NCBI GenBank assembly: GCA_017506865.1
Contig: JAFCMP010000526.1
Location: forward strand, 62,001 to 126,000
Origin: Tribonema minus
Taxonomy: Eukaryota; Sar; Xanthophyceae; Tribonematales; Tribonemataceae
Length of the DNA stretch: 64,000 nucleotides
Direction of reading: 5' to 3'
Under the pieces are notes generated by a model, which made no database searches, had not been told where the DNA came from, and saw only the letters and a program-made list of their open reading frames with translations. Numbering within the stretch: position 1 is the stretch's first letter; each line of letters opens with the position of its first letter. The translations under genes and the position numbers were made by a program. Shown one piece after another: positions 22,001 to 34,000 of the stretch.

Positions 22001-25000
22001 TCACAGTGTGAGTGGTAGTGGTAGCCGTTGGCCATTTGTGTATCGGCCCGTACAGTGCATGAGCGCTGGCTGCAGCAGTGCTTGAACTCTGTGGTTTCGG
22101 CAGCTAACGCTGTGCCTGACCCAATCTCAGGGCACCACAGATCATGTGACGTCGATGCGTGCATCGCGAATCACAATAGGGTTTGCCTCAGGTCTAGCGT
22201 AAAGGGTTGAGGTGAGGAGAATGGATTTTAAACACAATCCCAACACAAACCCTGATTCCAACCTAACCCTAACCTCAGCCCTAGACCTAACCCTGACCCT
22301 AACCCAAGACGGCGGCTTTGGTGACGCACTCACCTTCGTGCGTTGTGTCGCAGAGGAGGCTCCGTTGGAAACGCCGGCACCGCCGCTCTCTTCCTCTGCA
22401 GATGAAGATGCTGACGAGGTTGTTGAAGATTCCAGACGCATGGTCACCGCCATGTTGGCGTAGAGTTGCCACTGGCCTGCCGCTGCATGCCTGCTCAGTA
22501 ACAATTTCAGCAAGAAAGTGGATGAATATCGTCAGAGGAGATTTGCACAATGGGGATCATGATACTTCTCGGGTACCTGTGCCAAGTGCATTCAAATGTG
22601 TGGTGGTATTCGATGACGCTAATGACCTAACCCTAACCCTAACCCTAACCCTAACCCCAAATAAGAACCGACAGCTGGCTGCTGACCCAAGTGCCTGGCT
22701 CTAGCATTGCCTGGGCAAACGGGGTAAAAAGCAAGTGCCGTGCTTAATTTCCTGTGGACACAGGCACGTGAGGCAATATTGTGCTCTGCTGCGTGACTCA
22801 GCAATTCACATGCGTGCGCGTAGCAATGACTGACCACTTGGCCTTATGTTTTGATACCTCATTGAGCAATGGCACGTTGAACGAAGTGAGCAAACTGTCA
22901 GAAAATTTCCTGCGTCGCAGCAGGGCTTGCTCTCCTTGAGATGTTACAGATAAATGCTGCAACCGCTCAGTCACCCCCTAAGGCCTCACTTCATGGTGCC
23001 ACCATCACCGTGTACTTCCAGCGTACTTCAACTTCACCTGTAGCACAGATTCCACGGCGCGGCAACAGCGCTCAACGTCATGGTCGCGCGCAGGTCCGAG
23101 CCCACGCTGGCCGCTGCTGAGCCGCTGACACCAGTCGCTGTTGCGCATGCTGCGCTGGTGGTGATCGTGCTCTGAACAAAGAGCGCAGTGTCTCCGGAAG
23201 CGAGGCCGCCGCCGGTAAACTCAAATGTCACTGCCGTTGCCCCGGAGTCTGTCAGGTATTTCAGTCAAACAGCAAATGTATAGTACATATCAGTACGCGG
23301 GGGCATGTGATTCAATATCCCATCCCTTAGCCCCTGATTCTACCCCGAACCCTGACCCTAACCCTAACTCTACTCCTAACCCTAACGCTGCTCACCCATG
23401 GCCTTGGCGCGAACGACACGCACACTCAAGTACACAGTAAGATCATTGTCCGACGCCAGAAGTGGTCTGATGCCATAGGTACTATCACACCGTCGTCTGT
23501 TTGCTGCTGGCGATAAAGACGATGACAATCTGTTAGTAAACAATCTGTTGTTGTTGTAAGCAAGCTGCATCAGGCGGCAGGTCATGGCCGGCTGGTTTCC
23601 TGCATTGCATAGGAGACGCACCATCACATGCGCCAGTCCCACCGTCTGCCCAACACAAACCGCATGTACACTCAGACCCAAACAATCTCTCAACTTGAAG
23701 TCTCCAATAAACGCCGGAGCGCATCCCCACCCGCGCACAGCTCAAGTCAGCGCTCACCCGTCGTCGCCGTCGCCACGACAGCCACGGCATCAACAGCGGC
23801 GGCGGCGACCGACGCCCCATCGCTCAGCAGCCACGCGTCCCCCGCGCCGCCGCCGAAGCGTGCACACACGCGGTACGGCTTGTTGGCCGGCGTGGCAGCG
23901 CTCAGCGCGATGGGGAACGTCGCGGCGCCGTCCGTGAGCGCGGCGGCGGCGGGGGGCGTCACCGCCGTCGCCTGTATGGGCTGCGCCCCCGCGACGGCGT
24001 CGTACGCGGCGGAGCAGTCGGCGGCGTCGCCGGAGACGAGCTGCGGAGGCGCGGGCGCGCAGGGGGGGGGGGTAGGTGAGTATGTGTAAAATTTCGAGTG
24101 GTGGTCGGAGTCTTGCGCAAAAGCGTGGCAGGGCAGTTGGGCTTGACCCTCACCCACCCCCTAAGCTGGGCTCAAGAGGCAATCTGAGTGCCTGCACTGG
24201 GCAGCATAAGGATCGTGTACCCCAAGGTAATGAGCATGAGTGTAACTTGAGCCGTAATCTCAACCCAGTACTGAGGATATGAAGGCCGCCGCTGCAACAA
24301 GGCGATTTCGCACATGGCGCATGCTACCTGCAGCAAGTGGCAGAGCTGGCCGGCAATGCTCCTGCTCTGAGGGGACCGGGCAAGTCCGATAGCAGTGGCT
24401 GGATATATTTTCGTCACGTGCCATGTCACCAAGCTGATGGCAACTGTGCGCCGCCACGTGCTGCTGCAAAGCGTCAGAACAGAGCGGCCAGCCCAGCTGG
24501 TGGCCTTGCAAATATGAGGAAGCAAGTAACCTGTCACATGATCAGTGTTGGTTGCGGTCGCGTATGGCGACATGGGCTAGATTAAGTGTGGTTCAGTGAG
24601 CTAGGGTTCTGACTAAGGGTTGGGGTGACAAAAGTCAGCCATGGTGGGCGTCCACGTGCTAAAAACCCGCACCCGGCGCGCCTGCGTGCAGCCTCACGTA
24701 AAACATCAACCACTACCCCCCCCCCCCCCCCCCCGCTCACAAGCACTCACTCCAGTACACTCAACAACAAAGGACGCCAACAGCAGCAACCCCTCCCACA
24801 TGCGCCGCACCTTGATGTACGGCGCGCTTGCGACGAGCCCAAAAGTTCCCGCGAGCGTCACCGGCGTCGCCGCCGCGGCGCCCGCCACCAGCCACCGCGT
24901 CACCGCCAGCGCGTCGCCGGCGGCGGGCGCGACGACGCGCGCCGTAACCGCCGCATACAGCGCCAGCGGCTCCGCGCCAAAGCCGTAGCACAGCTGCAAC

Positions 25001-28000
25001 CCCTGCGCCGCCGCGCTGAACGTGAACGACGCGTCGGAAAACGGCCCGCCGACGATGGAAACGGCGCTGCCGCCGCCGCCGCCACCCGCCGCCGCTGCCT
25101 CCGCGGCGGCGCAGTCGCGCACCGCCGCCGCGACCCACGCGGCGCGGTCCCCCTCGCGCACGCCCGTGCCGGAGAACGTGACGGTCTGCGCGGTGCCGGC
25201 GACGGCGGCAACGCTTGCTGCTGCTGCCGCGCCGCGGAGCACGACGCCGCGCACGGCAGCAGAAGCCAGCGCGCTCACCGCCATGCGCAGGTCGCGCCGC
25301 AGCGCGAACGGCTCGCCCGCGGGCGCGTAGCACGCGATCAGCGCGTCGCCAGGCGTCGCGGCGGCGAACGTCACGGTCGCAAGGAGCGTCGCTGCTGCCA
25401 CTGTTGAATTTGAAGTTGATGTTGAAGTTGCCACGGTGAGAGTGGCGGCGGCGGCGGCGGCGGGCGCGCAGTCGGCGTCGGAGGCGGCGAGCGCTGCCAC
25501 CCATATCATGGCATCGCTCGGCTGCAGGCCCTCGCCCGACAGCGTGAGGGTCTTGGGCTGGCCCGCGACGGCCTCGGAGGCGCAGCCGGCGAGCGCTGCC
25601 ACGCCGCGGAGTGTCACCGCCGTGAGCTTGATGTCGCGGTAGAGCTTGACGGCGGACTCCGTGTTGAACCTGCGGGGCGAGAGAGTGGGGGGGGGGGTGG
25701 CGTTGTAGGTGAAGCGGATATGAGGACTTGCAGGCGTCAAGTAGTGGTGAGGATCAGGGTTGATGAATGCTTGTATGCAGCAAGGAGCCCCTGCGTCACT
25801 AGGGCTTATCACTTTTGAACCACATATGCTGCATAGTGTGCGATTGCTCACTGTTCTTGATGCTGGCCAGGGCATGCTGGGACACGCTGCAATCCCTACT
25901 CGCAACGCTCATGGGCAGAAAAGAGGCTTGCGCAATTTGGCAGCTGCATTTTGGCTTTAAAAATTTGCTGACACAACACTTGCCCCCCCCAGATCACCAG
26001 CAAATCACACTTGAAGGCCACACGCATTTTACAGGCAGCTGGCACGCTTGTGACCGTGGTGGATTGCGTTATTCACAAGATGATACAATCGACTTGCCGC
26101 AATACTTGAAACTGCATAACTTCAAAACGGAGAGTCACCCACACATGCAATTGACAGACGCAGTCTCATCACCTGTAGCAGAGCACCCAATCGCGCGCCG
26201 CCAACACAGTGCCGAGACGTTCGCTGAACACTGCCACGCCCAGGGCCCCGTCGCCCCCCACCACTGCCGCGGGGCCCGTCTGTAGGGAGGCCACGCTGCA
26301 GTGATCGTCGAGCGTCGCAGTTGAAGTTATCCACCACGCCTCGTCGCCGTCTTGAACCTGCGTGCCGCAATGGAAGGCAGGCAGATGCGAGTCACAGCTT
26401 ACTTCTTAAAGTATGACACGCGTATGAGGGCGTATGAGGCATTCAGATGCGAGCAGTTACAGCTACTGAAACAGCGTATGAGGTGGCCACGCTGCACGGC
26501 GCGTCAGTAGTTGAAGTTGAAGTGATGCACCACGCCATTGTCGCCGAATTTAACCCGTGCGTCATCATGAGACAGGCAACAGAGGTTTTAGGGTGCTGTG
26601 CCATGCAAGAGAGAAGAGGGATAATACACCTGGTCTCTGCATGTCACTCGTTATCAAACACGAAACATCCATGGTACAGTGATCGGAATAGTTGTTGGGA
26701 TGGTCGTGATCACCAGCAGAATACCTCATGGCTTGCTGACCCTAACTCAAATTCAACTCTTACCCGAATTCTCACCAATGAGACGCTTCATCAGTGGGGT
26801 ATGGTTGATCCTTATTCTGATGCTTATTCTAACCCTAACCCTAACCATAACCCTTCAGCCTAAGCCTTACCCCTAACCCTCAACCTAACTCCAATCCTAA
26901 GCCTGACCATTGACCCAATTAGAGGTAAATGCTAGCCTCAACCCCCCAACTCTCATCCCAATCTTAGCCCAGTTTCTAACCCTAGACCTAACGCTCACCC
27001 TAACCCTACCCTACTCCCTGCCCCTCACCCACCTGCTCATACCCCGCAAACACCAGCTCCTTCGGCTGCCCAACGACCAGCACATCCGCAGCGCCGCCGC
27101 GCCCCGCCGCCACCGCAACGCCGCTAATCCCCACCACCGCCAGATACAAATTTGGGTAGGCCATGTAAGGCTCCGTCGCGAACGCGTAGCACAACGTGTA
27201 GGGGCCCCCTATCGACGCGTCGGGGAACACGAGCGCGCGCGCGGTGCGGCCGCTCGCGTCGTCGTACGTCAACTTGAAGTCGCGCGCCGGCGCCGCGTCC
27301 GCGCGCGCCGTCGCCGGCGCCGCCGCGAGCACGCCCTGCGCGGCGTCGCAGCGCTCAGCAGCGGGGACCCACTTTACGGCATCCACATCGGCGGCGGCGG
27401 CGGTGCCGTAGCCCGCGAAGCGGAAGAGCTTGGGGAGGCCGGGCACGGCGCGGGTCCAGGCGCCGGCGTTGACGGCGACGGAGGTGAGGGCGCGCACTTC
27501 AATGGTGAAGTTGGGGTAGGACTTCCAGGGCTCGTCCGCGAAGCGGTAGCAGAGGCGGCCGCGGCGGCCGCCCATCGCGAAGGCGAACTGCGGTGAGGGG
27601 GGGCGGTGAGGGGGCGGCCTGTGTGAGAGGGGCAGCGGAGGCGTCGCCGCATGTAGACGTAGTCTGTATGCTATCGCAAGACGAGCTTGTTGCGGGTGCT
27701 TCAAATTGTCAATCTTGAAGTGAGTATTGGTCTCCCTGCGATGAACGGCGTGCAACTGACGCTCACTAGCGCATGCAGATGGCCCATGTGCAGCTGGCGA
27801 GCACTGCTGCTTTGCGAGCTCGTGCTCTGCGCGTCATGGCGACATGAGCTGCGATACGAAGTGATGATCTGAAGGCAGATGGCGCGGTGCTCTTTGCCGA
27901 CGAGGTGAAGGCTTGCCATCGGACGTGCTTCATCAACGCAGCAGCCGCCAAGCGACACCCGCCAAGGCCAATCACCGCTCTGCCACACTGAACAGCACCC

Positions 28001-31000
28001 ATACGTGTGTGCGCGACCACAGCAGATGTCCTTGAAAGCTCAAGCTAGCTTCACGCGTGTACACAGAGCGCGCACAGCGCGGCAACGCCGCAAGCAGCAG
28101 CAGCGCTCGGCACCTGAAAGTCAACCGCCAGCGTCGCCGGAGCGGTCATCACCGAGTCGTCCGCGCCGTCGGCGCCGTCGTTCATGAGACTGAGCGCTGT
28201 TGCAGGGTCACACTGCTCAGCAGCGGACTCCTCCGCGTCTGCCCAGAACGCCTGGTCGCCGGCAGCGAGCAACGGCCCGCTGAACGTCCACGGCTTCGTG
28301 TACTCCGCCACCGCCACGTCGGCAGCGCCGAAGGGGACGCTCACCCCCTGCACCATCGCCACCGACACGCCGAACGCTTCATATGCCTTCCAGTGCTCGG
28401 TGGCGAACTTGACGCACGCCGTCGCGGCCTGCCCCGCGTACTCTGCGCGCAGCAGGAAGGCGGCGGTGGCGGCGGAGGCGGCGCCGGCGCCGCGCAGCGC
28501 CGCCTGCGCCACGTCGAGGAACAGCGTAACGGCTGTCGCGGCGGGGTCCTCGACGCCCAGCGCGAGGGCGGTTTCGGCGGTTTCGCAGGCGGCGTCGGTG
28601 GACGCGCCGGGCAGCAGGCGCAGCTGATCTCCCGGCTCGATGGCACAGCCGTCTAGGAGCCAGACTTCCTGAGCATCCGCCACGGCGAGCGTAGGCGCGC
28701 CGGTGGAGCTGGCGATGCCCGTGGCCATGTGCACGGTTACGAGCCAGCTGCGGGGGGGGGGCGGGGGGGGGGGGGGGGGGGAGGAGGGGAACGGCGAGGT
28801 TAGCGTGCTGATGTGATTTCCTGAAAACACGCAGAATCAGGTGCAGCTTGAAGTGATTCACAGTGGTAACGACATGTGAAGTAGTGCAGGCTGTGGTGTG
28901 CTGGCGACTGTGTCCCTCAGCCGCTAAAACCGCAGCCTGCCAGCTGTACTGGGAGCAATATACTTCGAAAGAAGTATAGCAATGCACCACACACACCTGA
29001 CACACACACCTGAGCCACTCTTTCTTGTTGCAAGGTGCTGAGTACAAATATGAAACGCCGCATGCGGGCTCAAGCGCTAGAACATGCAAAAAGCTGCCAG
29101 CCACTTGTAGAGGCGCGTGCAACACGTACCTAGACTGAGAGATGGCCATGAGGTTACTAGATTTAGGGCTAGCATTAGGTTCAAGGTTAGAGTTAGAGCG
29201 CGTTAGGGTCAGGGTAAGCGTTAGGATGAGAGGCGGCCCAGCACCACACTGCGCAACTGTTGCGCCTCCGCTGCTCTGATCAAGATCATAACCTTCCACG
29301 TGCGTGCTTACGCCCTCCGACCGTCCGCCACCAGTGCTCACCTATCATAGAGCATGTACGGTTCGGCGCCGTGCCTGTAGCACAGCCGCAGCGCCGCGTC
29401 TGCGCCGGACGCGGTGGCGGCGCTCGCCGCGAATTCAATTTCAACCAGGCCGTCCGCCCCCACAAACTTCTCAGCAGCACTCAGCGTCCCCGCATCGGCA
29501 TTGACAATTGCTGAGCCGCTGATGCAGTCTGCAGCGGTTGCGGCGTTGGCGACGAACATGACGCTGTCCATGGAACCGTCCGTTGCCAGAAACTGTCCGG
29601 CGACGGTCCAGGACTTGAGCTGCTCGGCGACGGCGTGCGCGGCGTGGCCGTAGCCGGCGGCGGCGACTTCAAAGGAGGAGACGGTCTTGATCTGCGAGAA
29701 CGGAACAGGTGACAGGACGGTCAGCGAGTACGATAGGATTTTTGAGGAAGGAGCGGCAGCTGTGTTGTGTGCAGAGATGGACTGATCGGTGACCGTGATT
29801 GGCTATGTCGCCAGCGGTGCACACGACAGGCATGTTGAATGGCACCTGGCGCGCTGGTGAGTAACCCTAATCCTAACCCTAACCCTAAGTGTCAGAGTTG
29901 AGCAGCAGCGCACACGTTGACAGCTACACCAGCACCAGTCGATCCACAACTTTATGCCTGTCAGCACGTTTGACACTGCATCGAACCACAGGGATGGAGC
30001 GAGGGTCAGCGTTCGGGCTTACCATTAGTCTCATACTTCATATATACAGAAATATATATAAAAACATAAGGTGCCGCAACGCACTCACATCAAGTGTGAC
30101 GTCGTATGCCCGGTACGGCTCACTGCCAGCGCCGTGAGAGTAGCAGACCGTCACTTGCTGCCCCGCGAGTTCAACTGGGAAGTTGAAGTCGCCGACGGTG
30201 ACTGCACCGGCGCTGGCAACGGCAGTGCCGTCCCCGGCGTAGTTGAGCGCTGCTGACAGGCTGTCTGCGTCGAGACAGTTGCCTCCGCTTGGTATCCACT
30301 TCACCTGAGGGCAGGCGTGCACACAACGCACAAGGGAGGAGGACGGATTAGAACAGGGCAGTTGTTAAAGCTGTTGGGGGCGGGAGTTGAGGTTACGCTA
30401 TAGCTGAAATTGCAGCCAGATCAGGGTGTGTGTGTGCAACTGTGCCGATTGTTACAGACTGCGAGACCGAAGTAAAGGGTTGGCGATGCGGTGGCGCTCA
30501 CAGTTGAAGGGTCACTACAAGACATTACTCCAAATGACGCTGGAAGTTGGTGGAAAGGAACTGCACACTGCACATCCTTGTTGTTGCATGCTGTGTAGCA
30601 CAATTTTCCATGCGTCACTTCAGCACATCGGGTACTTGAAGTGACGCTGAGAGTTGATGCGAAGGAACTGCGCACTGTACATCCTTGCTGTTACATGTTG
30701 CGGAAGCACAATTTGCCCCAGTACAAAAGCTCCAACCCAAGTTCATGAATGTGAAATCCACTCACAGTGGCAAATACAGCATGGATTTGACCACTTTTTT
30801 GTCACCTGACCTGTGAACGACCTCCAAGCAGCAGCAAGTGAAGTGTCAGACTCATCAGGCTGAGCATAAGGCCAAAATGACTGTTGGTGTTCCATGCACC
30901 TCTTTGTGAGGGGCAGTTCAGATCATACTTTGTCTGGAGTGGACGTACACACAAACACTTCAACTTCAACTTCAAATTTCAATTATGACGCACCTGGTCG

Positions 31001-34000
31001 CCGCTCACAAGGTGCCCTCCAGAGAACGTCCAGGACTTGGAGTACCCCGCAACAGCGGTATCGAGGTCACCGAAAGCGGGCGCGAATGCGGATGCGTAGG
31101 CGACGTCTATGGTCAGCTGCGGGTACGCCATCCACGGCTCATCGGAGAACTGAAGGGGGAAAGCACAGATGCAGGGAGCGGGGGGGAGGGGGGGGGCTAG
31201 CGCTTGATTTGAGTGCTTGCAATTTTGATAAATGTGGGCGCATGGGAATGCAGCGAGACGCTGCTGAGCGTAAGAGTGGTGACAGAATTAATGTGTTGTC
31301 CACGAAAGTTGCTTTATGTCTTAGGGTTAGAGTTAGGCTGTTGGGCCCTGTACTTGTCGCTCAGAAGTACGTCACTTGCACACAGGCACGCGCTGAACTT
31401 GTAATTCAAACGCAGCCACGTGCACAACACGGGCACGACCTTCACGCGGGCGAGCGCTGCTGCAGCGAACGAGGGATCATTCGCATCGCGCGACGCTGCT
31501 GCAGACGTGCACTTGAATTGCAATAAGCCGCCACTGACCTTGTAGCAGAGCATTGGGGACAGCCCCGCCGCCGCCGCCTCAAACGTAACCGTCACGCCGC
31601 CATCCGCAGCCACCTCAGCAGTGCTCAGCTGTCCGCCTGCGCTCTCCGCCGTCGCCGCCGCCGCCGCCGCCGCCGCGCAGCTGCCACCCGCGGGCGCCCA
31701 CCGCACCAGGTCCCCGGCGCGCGCGCCAAACACGTTGAGCATCATCACCTCCGGGACCTCCGCCACCGCCACCGCCGCGCCGCCGGTGGTGCTCGTCCAC
31801 CCCTGCGCGTGAAACAGCGCCAGCGCGACGTCCGGCTCGTGCCGGTACGCCTCGGCGCCGAAGCGGTAGCAGAGGCTCAGCTGCTGAGCGCTGCTGGCGC
31901 CGACTGCGACCGCGCCGCCGAACGCGCCGCTCGCGAACGTGAACGACGCTCGCTGAGCCGTGGTGACGAAGGCAGCGCTCGCGCCGTCGCCGCCGCCCCC
32001 CTGCAGGGGGGCCACGCTGGCGGCGCAGTCGGCCCCGGCGGTGATCCACAGCGCGCGGTCTCCCGCTGCGACGCCGAAGCCGGAGAGCGTGAGGACTTTG
32101 GCTGCGCCGACGACGGCGGCGGTCGTGGAGCCTGCTGCTGCTGTCGTAACTGCTGAGAGCCGGTAGACCTGCGGCCGGCGCAGTGGCGATTGGCACCGAG
32201 GAAGCGGGAGCGTATGGGGGTAGGTGAAAGGGGGGAGAAGTTAGTGTGAACGGCTGCTTAACCCTGACTGTTATCCTAATCCTTAGGTGTGATCCCCCCG
32301 CGCAAGTGCTTGTGGACAACTGCCTCCAATCCGCAACCCAACCACAAAGGGTGCGCATGCTTGGCCAACGGACCCATATATCCGTGCCGCCCACCGGCCT
32401 CACACTGCCCTGACCCTAACCCTAAGTGATTGACACTTGGAGGAAGTGGAGGGTAAGTGCAAGTCCTGATTGCCCCATGAGATGTTCGTCAAATGTGCAC
32501 CACGCATGATTTCAGCACGGGCCCACAAACACAGCATGAGGTTTTGCGTCCACGTAGTGGTGCAATAATGGCGCAAGTGCAGGCTGATCAGTCAACTCGA
32601 GGTCTCAGTTGCAGCCACAGTTAGGACGCTTCCATCTTCCACAAACCGAAAAGGCCGAACCCTAACCTTAGCACTGCTTCTGAGCCCTACCAAACCCCTG
32701 CAGACTATCTCGCATCAGCTGGCCACGCAAGTGGTACGCACCTGAGTCGTTAAACCCTACTCCTAGTACTGCTCCTGAACCCTACGACACCTCAAACCCC
32801 TCGCACCAGCCAGCAACGCGTCTAGTGACGCACCTGAGTCGTGAAACCCTAATTCTAGCACTGCTCCTGAACCCTACCCTTTTACCCTACTCAACCTCAA
32901 CCTCTCGCACCAGCTGGCCACGCAAGTGGTACGCACCTGAGTCGTGATGAAGCTGTAGAGCTTGTAGGGGGTGGCAGACCCCCCGCCCCCTTCAGCGAAC
33001 CGGTAGCAGAGCTTCAGCGGCCCTGTGAACTGCGAGTCTTCCTGTTGAATTTGAAGCGACAGCAGGGGATGAGCCTAGCTTCAACAGCAGCGTTCGGCAA
33101 CACAGCTTGTGCTGAGACTAGCTCTGGTGCATCAGGGTTAGGGTTAGGGAATTCCATGAGCATGAACGACATTGAACTCGACCAGGCTCCACGAAGTCTT
33201 TTCAGCGGTCCTGTACAACTGCGACCCCTCCTGCTGTGCGTGTCGGAGCACATGGCAGTAGATTGCTCATTTGCAGTTTGCACGCGTGACGGTTATGGCA
33301 ATTACACTGACTGGTAGGCAGACAACAATACATCCACTTCTATCACCACACGACTGGCGTCGGTCTTCTGCTGCATTGGTCATCTTGACGTCTACATCTG
33401 GCGCTGCGGAGCAACAGGCCAGTGAGCAACAGCTCTCCACGGTGCAACAGTACGGGAAGCAGTGGCAGAGGGGATGCGCATACATGCAGGCTTGGGGTTA
33501 GGGTTAGGGTTAGGGCAAAGTACAACGGACTTCAAAGTGAGCGGTCAGCAACAAGATAAGATTGCCGTCAGGTGAAGAGCGCTGATCAACACAGTTCGGA
33601 GTACATCCAGGTTCTGCTGAGACTAGCTCCGCTGCAACCCAGCGGCGTTTCATTGGCCTATAGCACTGGGAACTCAATCAGGCTCCACGACATCCTGCAG
33701 ATGGTCCCGCTCCGATTGAGCTGTGCGCACTGCATCAGCGACCCAAGGCGCTGAAGCAGTGGTTTAACGTGTGCTCAGTGCATCGACACCACCACCTTTG
33801 TGGGAGACGCACCTGGAACGTCACTGTGACAGTGCTCAACAGAGAGCTTGCGGCAGTCGACATCACGGTCAGCGGCCCCTGAACGATCATGTTGGGCGTG
33901 GCGCAGTGATAGTCCGCGGTTGCCGACGCTGCCACCCAGAGAATCTGCGAGTACAATGCGGGTGAAATTGCGGCGGGAGAGAATCAGAGGCCTGGTAGTT

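Noticed and set aside
24172-24573. 133-codon minus frame between two giant-gene exons as an extra exon
   Set aside because: Its reading does not continue the LCYRF domain, while exon 25669-24811 joins directly to 24040-23758 in phase and completes a domain.
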